From Cucumis sativus (lineage: Eukaryota; Streptophyta; Magnoliopsida; Cucurbitales; Cucurbitaceae): a DNA stretch of 64,000 bases. The stretch is from positions 37,806,732 through 37,870,731 of the forward strand of contig NC_026657.2 of NCBI RefSeq assembly GCF_000004075.3, given 5' to 3'. Of this stretch, positions 35,376-46,727 are shown in pieces. Numbering within the stretch: position 1 is the stretch's first letter; each line of letters begins with the position of its first letter. The notes beneath the pieces are model-generated. The model had not been told where the DNA came from. It worked only from the letters and a program-made list of their open reading frames with translations, and did no database searches. Position numbers and translations under genes: made by a program.

Positions 35376-36386
35376 TGGAGATTTATTGGAATGAATAATG
35401 GGAAGGTTGGTGTAAAAAATTGGTTCTTTTTGGCATTATTTTTCCATCCTAAGCCACTATAGATAACTCTAGATGTTTTCAAAATTACTCATTACTCCAA
35501 AACGGAAATACATGTTCTTCTTTCATCCAATGTCAATTTTAATAATGTACAATTGAATTGAATTTAGAAGCATAAAATTAAATATTAGATTAATTCAACC
35601 TTTCATGTGGACTTTTTCACTTTCATGTGTACTTTTTCACTTTCATGTGTACTTGTTACGTGTTTCATGTGGACTTTTTCACTTTCATGTGTACTTGTTA
35701 CGTGTCAAGTGCAAGTAAAACATTAGACATGAAATATTTGATAACGTACATACAACCTTGTTACGTGTCAAGTGCAAGTAATGACTTCTTATGTGTCAAG
35801 TGCAAGTAAAACTTCTTATGTGTCAAGTGCAAGTAAAACAAACATTAGACAACGTACAATCGTATCAGCAATAATTGACATATGCTCACTAGCAATAATT
35901 GATATATACTCATTTTCATTTTCAAAGTAAGTAATAAAACACAAATGTATCATGAGGTCCTCCCTCTTTAATAAATTCCTCTTTTGAGCCAAATCACTCA
36001 ACAATTACCTACAGTTTCTTTTTTCACTCTATTTGTAAACATAAACCTAACTATTTTGAGCTAATTCTGAAAAAAAAGGTGTAAATACTTAAAGCAAGCA
36101 CTTCCAAATTTTTACTAACAAACAAAATCCTATTTTTAAGACTTATGATTTAATAGCTTACTATATGCTATCATATGCTGTTTCAATCTATAAACATATG
36201 ACCATATTTACTAAAACAACATATTATTCTTATATACATACACAAGGTTTGCTTGTTTGTTTGTTTCACAACTGTACAGGAGCATGTACATACAACTGGA
36301 GGATTATAAATCCAGTCAGTAAAGTTAATCTATACAGATAACTTGGCACAACTTTGAGCTGATTGAACAGAAAACCTGTCGTAGAA
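35376..36386. other. MRC/KOC1 convergent intergenic region
   Basis: Contains the 3' ends of two convergent genes and the short-repeat cluster at 35598-35840. No further coding signal. Confidence 0.6.
35598..35840 (+). repeat. Cluster of two alternating short tandem repeats
   Basis: Motif 1, TTTCATGTGTACTTTTTCAC (also with GGAC or TACTTGTTACGTG endings), occurs about five times from 35601. Motif 2, TACGTGTCAAGTGCAAGTAA or TATGTGTCAAGTGCAAGTAA, occurs four times from 35698 to 35836. The two arrays meet at ACTTGTTACGTGT. It is just beyond the probable 3' UTR of the MRC-like gene. Confidence 0.8.
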
Positions 36387-39300
36387 TCAGCGAGCGACCG
36401 TGTTAACACTGTCTCCGAAAAGAATGTTCTTCACAGGCGGAGGAATCCAAGCTGGATTGTTGGTGTTCTGTCCTTCGACATGTTGAGATTCACAATACAC
36501 AAGGTTGCTTTGCCCCTTCTTCACCTTCGATCTCCCCACCTTCCCAAATGCAATTCCCAGCTTCATTGCTGTAAACATTCCAAATGCAATCAGAATTGGT
36601 CTAACCGACCAGTGAAAATCCTCAAGATGTTGGTATTTTTTCACCATCCCTGGACAAGTGCTAAAGTTGACGACCTCGACCTCGGCTGGATCGGCCATAT
36701 ACGAATTACATTCTTCTTTGAAAGAGAGAATTCCAGGGAACTTGACCATGAGACAGCCATTGGGTAGGATCCACCAAATCTTCCCTGTAGCCCAAACACT
36801 TCCTTTTTTACGAAGCCATTCGAATCGTGGTCTCAGAATGCTGGCTTTTATCCGTACAAATTGGCCTACGCAAAACGATTCTGCCATTTGAAACTGGGAA
36901 GAGTTACCCTTCCAGAGAGTTTCTACACCAATAAAAGCAACAGCTACATTACCAACACGATCAATTGAATGAAGAATTCCCACAGGAGAGTGTTTCTTGT
37001 CTGCTTCCTTCAAACGTATCCAGTCACCAGCTGCTAACCCAAAACTCACCCGCTCGAGCGTTGAAGCATACACTCTTACAGGATCATGGATTCCACGTAC
37101 CCTCACCAGAACAAAAGCATCCTTTTCAGTTTCACCTTCTAAACCCACTATCTTTCCTTCAGGGATGTTCATATTATCTGACTTGCATGAGTTTAATGGC
37201 TTTCTAGAACGCACTAAATCATTCACTTGTAAATGATCCTTTGAGAGAAACCATTCAGTATGTCCAGTTGCACTTGATTTGTTCAACACTTTTGAACTCC
37301 CAATGGCTTGCCAGTCGCCGTTAACATGTTGGAAGCTACAAAGCAGAATTAACTACATCAACTGATTGTACAAAAAACAAAACAGAGAGATATGACATTC
37401 TTATAATTATTTGTATCGTCTAAAACCTTATGCTCTCAATATCTTATTCACAATCAAGATGGTTAAGTTATCTGCTTTGGTTAATGTAGGGGATTGCACG
37501 GATTTTAACAAGGAAAAGGCAAGAAGAAGAAGAAGAGAGGTAGATGGATTGTGGTGTTCTATTGAAGTTTCTGCATTTATCGAAGAACTCCAACTACCTC
37601 TTTTCTTCCTTTTGCACATTTATCGAGAAATTCCATACTCCAAACATAAACTTCCTTAACTCTAACATATTAACTCAATTTAACGCCCCAAACACCACCT
37701 AAATATCAACATAAAATCCTGTTGGTAGTCAAAACTGAAGTACAAAAGTTTAGTTGGATAGTACAGAGAGAGAGTAGTAACCAATGTGTTAGGTACTAGA
37801 TATTTAGTATTAATTTGTAACCACCCTAGTAATCACTCTTAGACAATAACTACTAGTAACTTCCTATCTTATCCAATTACCCTTCTACCCCTTAACTGAC
37901 ATTATACTAAATATCTACTACCTAACATTGCTAGTTAAATGCCTAAACGGCTCAAGTGGGAAATTCAAACGAAAACAAAAGTACACACCTCAACAAGAGA
38001 GAAGAAAAAACAGAAGCCATAACACTCTTACAATCCAGAGAAGGAAGAACTTTTGATTGATAAGGGAAATCAATATGTAATGGGAACAGAGCAGATATGA
38101 AGGAGATGGCATACCTCTGGAACACGTTTAATATGTCTGTCATTAAAGGACGACTCCTTAAGTCATATTCAAAGCAACCAAGAAGAACATTCTCAATTAG
38201 GGGAGGAAGTCCACTTGGAATACATGGCTTTTCTTGTTTCCTGACAACAGAATGAAATATTTCATCGACTGATTTCCCGCGCCATGGCTGGACACCAGTC
38301 AACATCTCAATAATGCAGCAAGCAAATCCCCACGAATCAGTTTCATACGATATAGGACCTCTAACTTCTGGCTGCCATTGTTCTGGTGCCATATAGTTAG
38401 GTGTCCCAAGTCTCTGAACTATATCTGAATTCGGTATTGGTACACTGTGCAGTAGAAAAGGGATTCCGATATCTCCCAAAATTGCTTGGTCCTTGGTAGT
38501 AAGGAGCATGTTTGAAGGTTTCATGTTAAGAACCAAGATTTCTTTTGAGTGCAATTCAAAAATTCCCTGGGCTAGGTTGATTCCATATCTGAAACAAGTA
38601 GCATAGGTGGAGAATTTACCCCCATAAAAGTTGGTACCGGTTCAAGCAGAAGAGAACTTAGAAGCATTTATCTAAAGATACAGATAGAGATTTAATAACT
38701 TCATTTTCGACCTAAAGATTCAAGCCCAGATCAGAATATCACCTCAATACATCAGGGGGAGAAAGCTTTCCATCTTTAAGGCGAGCCATCTTATCAGCAA
38801 TTGATCCTTCGTAAAATTTCATGATGATGCATAACTGAAAGAACACACAAAGGACAGTTACATCTTAGCAACCTGAATGAAAGGTACCTAGTTAGGGATA
38901 TTACTATATAAGAATGGTATTTGTCAGAGACATGAGAGTAATTACATAAGGAGCTAGTTAGTGTATCTTGTATAAAATTGTTAGGATCCCTCCAAACTAG
39001 AATGAGATCTGAAATATATTTCCCTTGAATATTTTAATCCAAGCCCTATATCACTCAATAATTGCCTACCATGAAGATGCTTTGGTTGGCTTTGGTGCAG
39101 TCTTTCTTTTGGAACCTTTGGAGCGAACATGATGACCTTCATTTAAGAAACTCTTTTGCATCTTTTGATAATTTCATGAAATTAATGCTTTCTATTGCTT
39201 TCATTTGATGCAAAAGGAAGCATCCTTTTTCCCATTTCAACTTATCTTATTTAGGCTCTAATTGGAGATCTTTATTGTAAACACCTATTCGTGTTGGGTT

Positions 39301-39765
39301 TATACCTTTATTTCATTGATGTTTCCAAATGAAAAAAAAGCACAAATGTATTCAACAAAATAGGCCAACAAATGCAGCAACAACAGAAAACAGAATTACC
39401 TTCCCACCAATTATAGACACTCCATACAACCTGCAGACACCCTTTGCAGCTTGACACTTATAGAAACGGTCCTCAAGTTTATCCAAAACAACCCTCATGT
39501 GATCTTCTTTAACAGGATTCAACATCTTGACTGCAACTTCATGGTACTCATCATAATCCTTAGTAGACTGATGGTGAGTTGCTAACCAAACATCACCGAA
39601 TACACCTCGCCCAATTCGATGCCTAAGCTTAACTTTTGAAGGTTCAATCCTAGGGCTTGAATAGTTAGATGAAGCAACCACTGTCCTAACATGATCAGTA
39701 TCACCATCAAGAAGCTCATACTCAAAAGAAGGAACCGGTTGAGAAGCAGCTTCTTGTGTAGACAT
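36387..39765 (-). CDS. KOC1: KOC1-type chloroplast outer-membrane protein kinase, 626 aa, 4 exons
   Basis: Resembles Arabidopsis KOC1 (At4g32250), a cytosol-facing kinase at the chloroplast outer envelope that supports preprotein import. Coding exons (minus strand): 39765-39400, 38834-38743, 38588-38115, 37335-36387; phases close to 627 codons. The kinase-like domain is about residues 45-310: glycine loop GRGVFGDVW (52-60), VAVK lysine K80, KPSN (176-179), D192-I193-G194 in place of DFG, and a GTPNYMAPEQW activation segment. The HRD triad is replaced by V172-L173-N174. The second half (about 315-550) has KEG-like repeats with RVRGIHDPVRV and FGLAAGDWIRLKE. One hydrophobic segment (about 555-577) near the C-terminus is a likely tail anchor. 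The 5' leader is probably spliced (acceptor near 39776). Intron 3 carries a 141-bp MITE. Confidence 0.9.
37787..37927. mobile_element. 141-bp MITE with 24-bp terminal inverted repeats in KOC1 intron 3
   Basis: Left end TGTTAGGTACTAGATATTTA and right end (complement) TGTTAGGTAGTAGATATTTA agree at all but one position, and the match continues for four more bases. The interior is non-coding. No clear target-site duplication is visible, so the superfamily is open. Confidence 0.75.
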
Positions 39766-41055
39766 TCTTCAAATCTGAAACAAGAGACCAAAATAAAAAC
39801 AAAATCCCACACACAAACAGGAAATGCATCACAGGTTATGTAATAAAACATTACACCAAACAATAACAGGTATCAGGAAATTGCAATCAAAACCCACCCG
39901 GAATATCAAACGAAGAATCAAATAAATAATAAAAAACAAAACAAAACCCCACACACCCACAGGAAATGCATCACAGATTATGTAATAAAAAAACATCACA
40001 ACAAACAATAACAGCTACCGGGAAATAGCCATAAAAAAAATATAAAAAAAACCCATCTGGGATAACAAACGAAGAATCAAATAAATAAAAAAAGAAAAGA
40101 AAAGAAAACACGATTGATCAATTAGGCAAAAGAAATCAAATAAAGTTGAAATGAAAAGTGAGAAGATAGACCCTGTTATGTGGGTATGTGAAAAAGTTGA
40201 AAGGGGAAAAGGGGATTTAAAAAGAAGAGAAAGAAGAAACCGAAGAAGAGAAAGAACAAACCGAAGAGGGAAAAATCGGTGGGGGAACTAAGGAAGAAGA
40301 AACAAAAACATGGTAGAGAGAGAGAGAGTGAAAGAGAAGAAGAGAGATGAGCAGCCGGCAAAGCGGCAATGGCGTTATTTATTGAAATTACGGATTAGTC
40401 CACTTGTTCCTCCTACACGAATGACACCACCCTCTCTCTTTTCCCTCTTTATTCTCTTTTTTTCATTTTCTATTTTTTAACACTAATAAAATATTTTCAA
40501 AATAATATAAAAAATCACATTTTCTTATATTTTATAAATATTTTACTTTACCTTTCAAAATTCTTTTAATTAAGTGTATAACATTATATTAAAAAATTAC
40601 AAATATAAAAATATTCATATTCAATTTACTACTATCGTTCATAAATTCTTATGGTTTATCATTTGTAATAAACTGATACTTGTAATTAATCTATTAGTGA
40701 CAAACTTTTATCTTTGATAAACTTTACCGTTTTTATTAGATTTGTAATTGATTTAAACTTTTCTACGTATGTTAATATTTTAAAGGTAAATAATTTGTAA
40801 TTGATTTAAACTTTTCTATATATGTTAATATTTTAAATTTAATTATTATATTTAGTGAGGTGCTTTTACTATATTTGTAATTATTTTAAATTTTTGTATA
40901 TATGTTAATATTTTAAATGAAATTATTATAGTGACAAGTGCCTCTTGAAAACAATATGAATATATCAATTTTTTTGGGATTTTTAGTGCAAAAATATATA
41001 TAAAAAAATAGATTGCATCGTTTATCATAAAAAAAAATATATCAAAATAAAATTG

Positions 41056-41150
41056 AAGTATGTGTACATGCATATACATATATATACATACATATACATA
41101 CATACACACATACACATATATACATATATATCTATCTAGATATATACCTA
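41056..41150. repeat. Compound TATA/CATA microsatellite
   Basis: Irregular runs of ATACAT, ACATAC and ATATAT units, then a CTATCTAGATATATAC patch. Confidence 0.8.
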
Positions 41151-41440
41151 TATAGATATTAAAAATAAACTCTAATTTAGTTAGTTTTAGTATTTTAATT
41201 ATTATGGTGTAATTTATATATTTATTGTTTATACAAATAACCTAAATTATTATTGTGTATTTGTGTTTGTTGGGTGGAAAAAAGACCACGAAAAAAGAAG
41301 GAAAAATTTTCAAATTTTAATTGGAAAAAGTGGAAAATGCCAAAACAAAAGCCTAAATAAAAAAGAAAAATTGAAAGGAAAAGAAAACCCAAAATTGAAG
41401 ATCGAATTGGTAAATAAAAACAATTTCTTTTGTTTGGTTC

Positions 41441-41448
<8 letters not shown>

Positions 41449-41474
<26 letters not shown>
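41449..41474. repeat. (AT)n microsatellite
   Basis: About 13 AT units. Confidence 0.9.
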
Positions 41475-41479
<5 letters not shown>

Positions 41480-42234
41480 GATCAACATGATCTATTTTCT
41501 GCCACTAAATTTCAGCTCTACTTAAAATTTATATTTTCAAATCCATTCCACAATAGGTTCTACTCGTTTTGTATATTTTCTAAAGAAACAAGAGATTAGT
41601 TCAACTTTCATACAAAACATATATATACTTGAAAAAAATATTATTGCATTCAACTACTCTTATGATCTATTAGTGATATATTAATATTTACGAAATTGAT
41701 GATTTAAGATCAATAAATGACGTCAAAACAAGTATTGTTCTACTGTGTTAATAATCAACGTCTTCGGTAATTCAAATCTCTTTTGTTGATGTCTAAGTCA
41801 TTTTGTCATCAAACTAAAAAAATTAAGTAGAATTGATATTAATTAAGAGGGTGCAATACACAAAATTTGATTCTTTCTTCTTCCATTGATATATTCAACA
41901 TAAATTTGGATTAACTAGAATTAATATTAATTTGGATGGTTTTTCTTTTTTTCATTGAACTTTTTGTTACTCGTCCTCAAAGACAACTATCAATAACTTA
42001 GCACATTGGATTATTATTTTATTTGTAAAGGATTCTTATTATATTATTTACTAACTAAAAAATATTTGGTAAGCAAATATTTTTTAAAAAGAAGAATAAT
42101 AGTAATAATAATTAAACTTATATAAGGAAAAAAACAAAAACAAATTGAAGTTTTTTGAGAATCACATAGTGTCACAAAACAATGTTAAGCAATCTTTTTG
42201 TTACAAAACAATGCCCTGCATTTTAAGTAAATAA

Positions 42235-42460
42235 TAATTTAATAAACATAATTCAAATATTTATAAATATAACAAAATATCAGTTTATTAGCCATCAATT
42301 ATTGATATATTGCGATAGATTTGATAAAAAAATTTTTTTTGCTATATTTACAAGGAGCATTTTTCAAAATAGCAAAACAAATCAAAATATTTACAAGTTA
42401 CAAGCACAGCGGTGTCTATCAAAACTATAGATTAAAACACTTTTCAAATAGTTAAAATCA
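42235..42460. repeat. Decayed inverted-repeat MITE-like element
   Basis: Opposed arms (TATAAATATAACAAAATATC and TTTGCTATATTTACAAGG) flank a centre with TTGATATATTGCGATAGATT. A second partial arm follows at 42360-42400. Same architecture as 60635-60855. Confidence 0.4.
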
Positions 42461-43285
42461 ATTTTATCCATTGAAAACATGTATTTGATTATTCAAATTT
42501 GATATATTCCCACACAAATTAAAAACGGACTTTGAAATACTAAAATAAATATTTCAAAATAATTTTAAACAAAAAAAAAAAACATACTAACAATTTTTAA
42601 ATAACTCACAAAATGTCACAATACATGGAAACGTTGTGCCTAAATTTGAATATAAAACAAAACTCCCACAAAGATGTAAGAAGACGTTTTAAGTATAAGA
42701 ACTTGTGGAGTGTAATATTGCAAATACTAATCAAGCTTTGATAAGTGCAAGCAATAACAATTTGTTGTTTTGACTTTGAGGGTCCCTATAATTTGGTAAC
42801 ACATCAAATAATATCATATTTCTCTCCCATTTTTTTTATTGGTCCTCCTAAAATTATGATGTGCATATAATTAATACAAATACAAATAAATAAAAGGCAT
42901 TACTTGGAATATTTGCAGCCATCAAAAACTAATTCTAGAAAACAAAGGCATAGATGAAAGTGAGGGATTGAAAATGACAAGTAGAAAGACAAAATTACTA
43001 TATAGATCAGAGTTATGTCCGTAAGGTACAAGTAGTAGTAGTTGATTTCTCTATAAGAATTATTAGTGTAAAGGTATTTTGATACAATGCTTCTTCTATT
43101 ATCAATGGATAATTTCTTAACTACACCTACCATTATTGTCATTAACCACAAAAACAATAATCACCAGCCGACTACAGTTACGAATTCTGGTAGTCTAACA
43201 CCTTATTATATATCGAGGATTATGAAGGAAGAATGCATATATTTATTATAGAGAGTATAGACTAACTCAATCGTTCCTAATCTAC

Positions 43286-43576
43286 TCAAACTCCTATGAT
43301 GGATCTCTTCTTTTTATTCACTTTTTCATAATGTCGTTTTTCGCGGCATAATTGTATTAAATTCTTGAAACCACGCACCAGGCTAGGGCGAGTTACCGAT
43401 GGACGTACCAGACTCTTGATGCTCATCTTTCCTGCGGATGCTAGCTTGGTGTGAGAGAACCATCCTCCTAAAAACACTACCATCTTTGGCTCATGGTTCA
43501 TGAAGAGATCGTTGTTGTTGCTGCCACTATGTTGACACCTTCCACTTTCTATGTCGTTGTAGTTGTATCTTTCCAT
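43286..43576 (-). CDS. Possible small basic protein, 96 aa, unrecognised
   Basis: An uninterrupted frame with codon use that looks more coding than its AT-rich surroundings. The N-terminus is polar (Asn/Ser-rich). A short hydrophobic MVVFLGGWF patch (about 32-40) follows, and the C-terminal half is basic, with RPSVTRPSLVRGFKN and a KKKR cluster. I know no family for it. A GTACGT string inside the frame could be a splice donor, so the frame may also be one exon of something larger. It does not correspond to a gene in the collinear Arabidopsis block. Confidence 0.3.
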   Translation of the reverse strand: MERYNYNDIESGRCQHSGSNNNDLFMNHEPKMVVFLGGWFSHTKLASAGKMSIKSLVRPSVTRPSLVRGFKNLIQLCREKRHYEKVNKKKRSIIGV

Positions 43577-43659
43577 ATCTTTCTGATCATTTTGCTTGAA
43601 GCTTTTTGATCGAGATGATATCCTGAGAAGTTAGAATTCTATAGTAAACAGAACATATT

Positions 43660-44480
43660 GGAAATTCAAAATAAGGGATTGGTGAGATGATAGCAATGTA
43701 AAAAAAGTATATTGATTAGATTAATAAATTATTAAAGTAAGGGGTATCTATCTTATATGATTTCTTGCTGTGAAAAGAATGGTGACGAAATAGAGTAAGA
43801 TCGCAACTAAAATAGGTTAAGAATAACAATGAAGAAAAATGGAGAGAATACAATGATTTTAAGTGATAACTCCTAAACAAATTAGGATAAAAATTACATG
43901 AAAAATAGATGAATTGGACGGTACAAAATAGGAGTTACAACCTTTATTTCTTATAAAGGAATAACATACTTGATTTGGGATTTTGGGATGGCTTTTTTAG
44001 AGAAGAAAATGTTCATTGAATGAACGAAACAAGGGAAAACCTTACAAGCAACTAGATATTTTGGGATGATTTAGCAACTATATGTGTCCACCTATTTATA
44101 GCACAAACAAACTTAGCCATCAAACAAATCCAATGACTCGAAATTCACCTTAAAAAACGTGGAGGATCTAATATTTACAAATTGACATTGGATGATGTTA
44201 AAGATCTAATAGTCACTAATTTATCTTGGACAAGTGGTAAAATCTAATAGCCCAAATTGTCTTTCAAGAGACTTATTGAATAACAAGAAAACTTCTATAA
44301 AAATCTTATATTATTTAAGATTTCTTAGATCAACACAATACCCAAAGTTCCTAACAGTATCTTTTACCACTTTCAGGATGCGCATTTTTTATTCTCTCAA
44401 GCTTTTGAAATTCTTTTTAATGCTCAAGTCCCTGACTATTTTTGAGTCAATACAGTTTTTCCCATCAAGGGCCACTATTT
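43660..44480. other. Intergenic DNA downstream of the ubiquitin-fold gene
   Basis: No supported gene. An open stretch on the plus strand (44234-44482) lacks recognisable similarity and overlaps the likely 3' UTR of the minus-strand gene. Confidence 0.4.
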
Positions 44481-44494
44481 AAGAGGTAAGAGAC

Positions 44495-45867
44495 TTACCT
44501 ACTGATCAGTTTTGAGGAAACCACAAGTTTCTTTGATTGCTTTCTTATAACATTGTAGCCAGTTGTGACATGCCGGACAAATTGAAGCTGAACATTTTAA
44601 AACAGGGAAATCCAATTAGCATAAGCTTAAAGTTGTGTGATTCTATACTCTTCCTTTTCATATTTCATTAACATCCTGGAATTAAACACATTCCTGACAG
44701 TAACTAGATTCACAAATAATGCATCAAGAATCAAGTCTAAGCTAGCAACAAAGCAGTTAATCATTTAAAGAAACTTGAACTGTCACAAAGACAACATAAG
44801 CTACTACTATATACAACAAACTACGTACCTGATCACCATCCTTAATGCCAAAACTTGCAATGTAGTCAGCATCGTCAACTAACTTTTGACCAGCATAGCA
44901 TAAGCAGAAATGCCACCACACATGGAGCCTGCATGAATCAAACCAAGAACAGGAAACATTTCAATTGAAAAACACTCTTCTATAAACTTTTGTGACAAAG
45001 GGAAAAGATATCCAGATTAAAGTTTTCTAGTTAAGTTAGAGGAATAAGGTAGACAAAGTCCAGGAAAGTTGATAATTTAGAGCAGATAAGTAGTTCTATT
45101 CTATTAAGCATGTCCTTCAAGCTTTCAGCATATCATCAAAATATGGTCCATAGTTTTGGCCCAGCATTGATAAATAAACAAAATCAGAATAGGATCTAAC
45201 AGCAGATAAGAGTAATCAATCTCATTCTTAAAATGAAATGGTAAAATAATAAAATGTACCAACCATGAAATCTTTCCCGGTCCGTGCTGTGGCATGTGAC
45301 TGAAGACCAACTCCACGGCCCCCTTCAATTCAGCAACAGTAGCAGATCTCCTAACTTGAATATCTGTGTCAAACATCTCAATTCATTGAAGTCCTCCTAT
45401 ATTAAAAGAGGTTGCAAACAAAGACATTCTTATTCTTCAAATTTAAGAAATCAGTTTTCTCACTTTCTGGGATCAAATAAAAACCCATTTCAAAAACCGT
45501 CAATATATCTCTGCTCTAAATAAAACCAAACAAAACTCACGAGCAGGGAATAATCTCCATTTCTCCAGCATCATAAAAAAACTACCAAAAATTACCCCGA
45601 ATCGAATTATGTGGATTAAAATAAAAAAAAACACAGCCACGCACAGAAACAGAAATTACCGAAAGAAGAGCCGTCCAATTTAAGAACAGAGAGCATGAGA
45701 GGCTGATGAGGAAGCTGGCGGTACAAAACATTCTTCCTGGAGAGGCCAACAATCATCAAAGGAGATGAAAGCAAGGAGAAGGATCGACGATGTTTCTCGG
45801 GCGTCGTCGTTGACTGGAGGGGAGGAAAGTCAACAACGTCAAGTGCACAAACGCCGTCGACAGCCAT
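44495..45867 (-). CDS. Ubiquitin-fold protein, SNRNP25-like, 166 aa, 4 exons
   Basis: Plant ubiquitin-like protein related to the U11/U12 snRNP 25-kDa subunit; by gene order the counterpart of Arabidopsis At4g32270. Coding exons (minus strand): 45867-45660, 45363-45264, 44928-44829, 44587-44495. The N-terminal 50 residues are variable. The fold starts at YRQLPHQPLMLSVLKLDGSS and continues through VRRSATVAELKGAVE, the conserved MPQHGPGKISWLHVWWHFCL stretch and FGIKDGDQLQFVRHV. The tail is basic (RKQSKKLV). The stop TAA lies inside AG|GTAAGT, a perfect donor, so another C-terminal exon cannot be ruled out. Role in the minor spliceosome is a family inference; the Arabidopsis At4g32270 product is not, to my knowledge, proven to be one. 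Confidence 0.85.
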
Positions 45868-46021
45868 GGAATAATGGGAAATGGGTAGAGGATGAGAGGG
45901 AGAATCGGAAAAGGAATGAAACAAATAATGGGGGTTGGTTAAAATGTGAAGAAGAAAAGGGGAAAAGGGGGAGAGATGCTTAGGAAAGAAGAACACGGCA
46001 TGGGGAAGAGAGAGAGGGATT

Positions 46022-46029
46022 TAGGGTTT
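46022..46029 (-). promoter_or_regulatory. Telo-box (AAACCCTA on the minus strand)
   Basis: Lies about 155-162 bp upstream of the ubiquitin-fold gene start codon, in the probable leader or core promoter, and is oriented with the gene. Telo-boxes are common near starts of plant housekeeping genes. Confidence 0.5.
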
Positions 46030-46623
46030 GGCTTTTTTGAAGAAAGAGTGGCATTCGGAGCTTGTGTCGGAGGCAATTCCTGAGAACGCTATCAAAAGTT
46101 CCCTTTAGCTCTAATTTAATTCCCCATTTTCTTCTCTTTTCTTTTTTCTTTTTGGTACGCTCATCGTCAACATGGTTACTTATGTTACGTACCGCTAACG
46201 GTTTCTCAACCGCTTTCAACTGCCTTTCCTTTCTAAAACGATGTCGTTTTTCTTCTTTTCATTTTGTTCTCAATTAACAAAATATATTATTTAACATTTG
46301 TTTTTCTGAGCCTTGTAAAATAACTCTTCTTCAAAACCTAACAATTTACTCTTTCTACTTGGTTCCTAATATAACAAAATTTAACCTTAAATCTTACTAT
46401 TATTTTTATGATGTAAGATAACTAATTAAAGTTTTATATTCATGTCTACCGTAACGACTAAATTGTTTACGTGGTAAAGTTTATAGACAACTAAAAATTC
46501 AAAGACTAAACCGTTTCAAATCAAACTTTATGGACTAAAATTGATTTTTAACCTATAAATTTATAAAGAAAAATAAGTTTATATCTTATTAATATATTAA
46601 AAAAATTTCTATGTTCATTAAAA

Positions 46624-46727
46624 TTTTTTTGCAAAAGCATTGTAATAAATGCTAAGGTGGTGATTTGAACTTGAGACCTCTTATTTCGAGAAACATACAG
46701 GTGTCCATTGAGCTAAGCTCATGTTTG
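46624..46727 (-). mobile_element. tRNA-derived SINE, minus strand
   Basis: Read on the minus strand it has the same order as the copy at 28126: CATGAGCTTAGCTCAATGG (A-box), ACACCTGTATGTTTC, GAGGTCTCAAGTTCAAATC (B-box), and an A-rich end. Divergence is moderate. Confidence 0.7.

Larger units (their letters stand above)
40180..43285. other. KOC1 leader and gene-poor AT-rich region
   Basis: The first 200 bp are GA-rich on the plus strand (CT-rich leader of KOC1). Beyond 40440 there are degenerate 60-70-bp repeats with TATGTTAATATTTTAAA (about 40740-40930), a TACA/TATA microsatellite patch (41056-41150), an (AT)n tract (about 41449-41474) and an inverted-repeat element (about 42235-42460). No gene is supported. 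Confidence 0.5.

Noticed and set aside
36363-36767. 134-codon plus-strand frame
   Set aside because: Antisense shadow of KOC1 exon 4.
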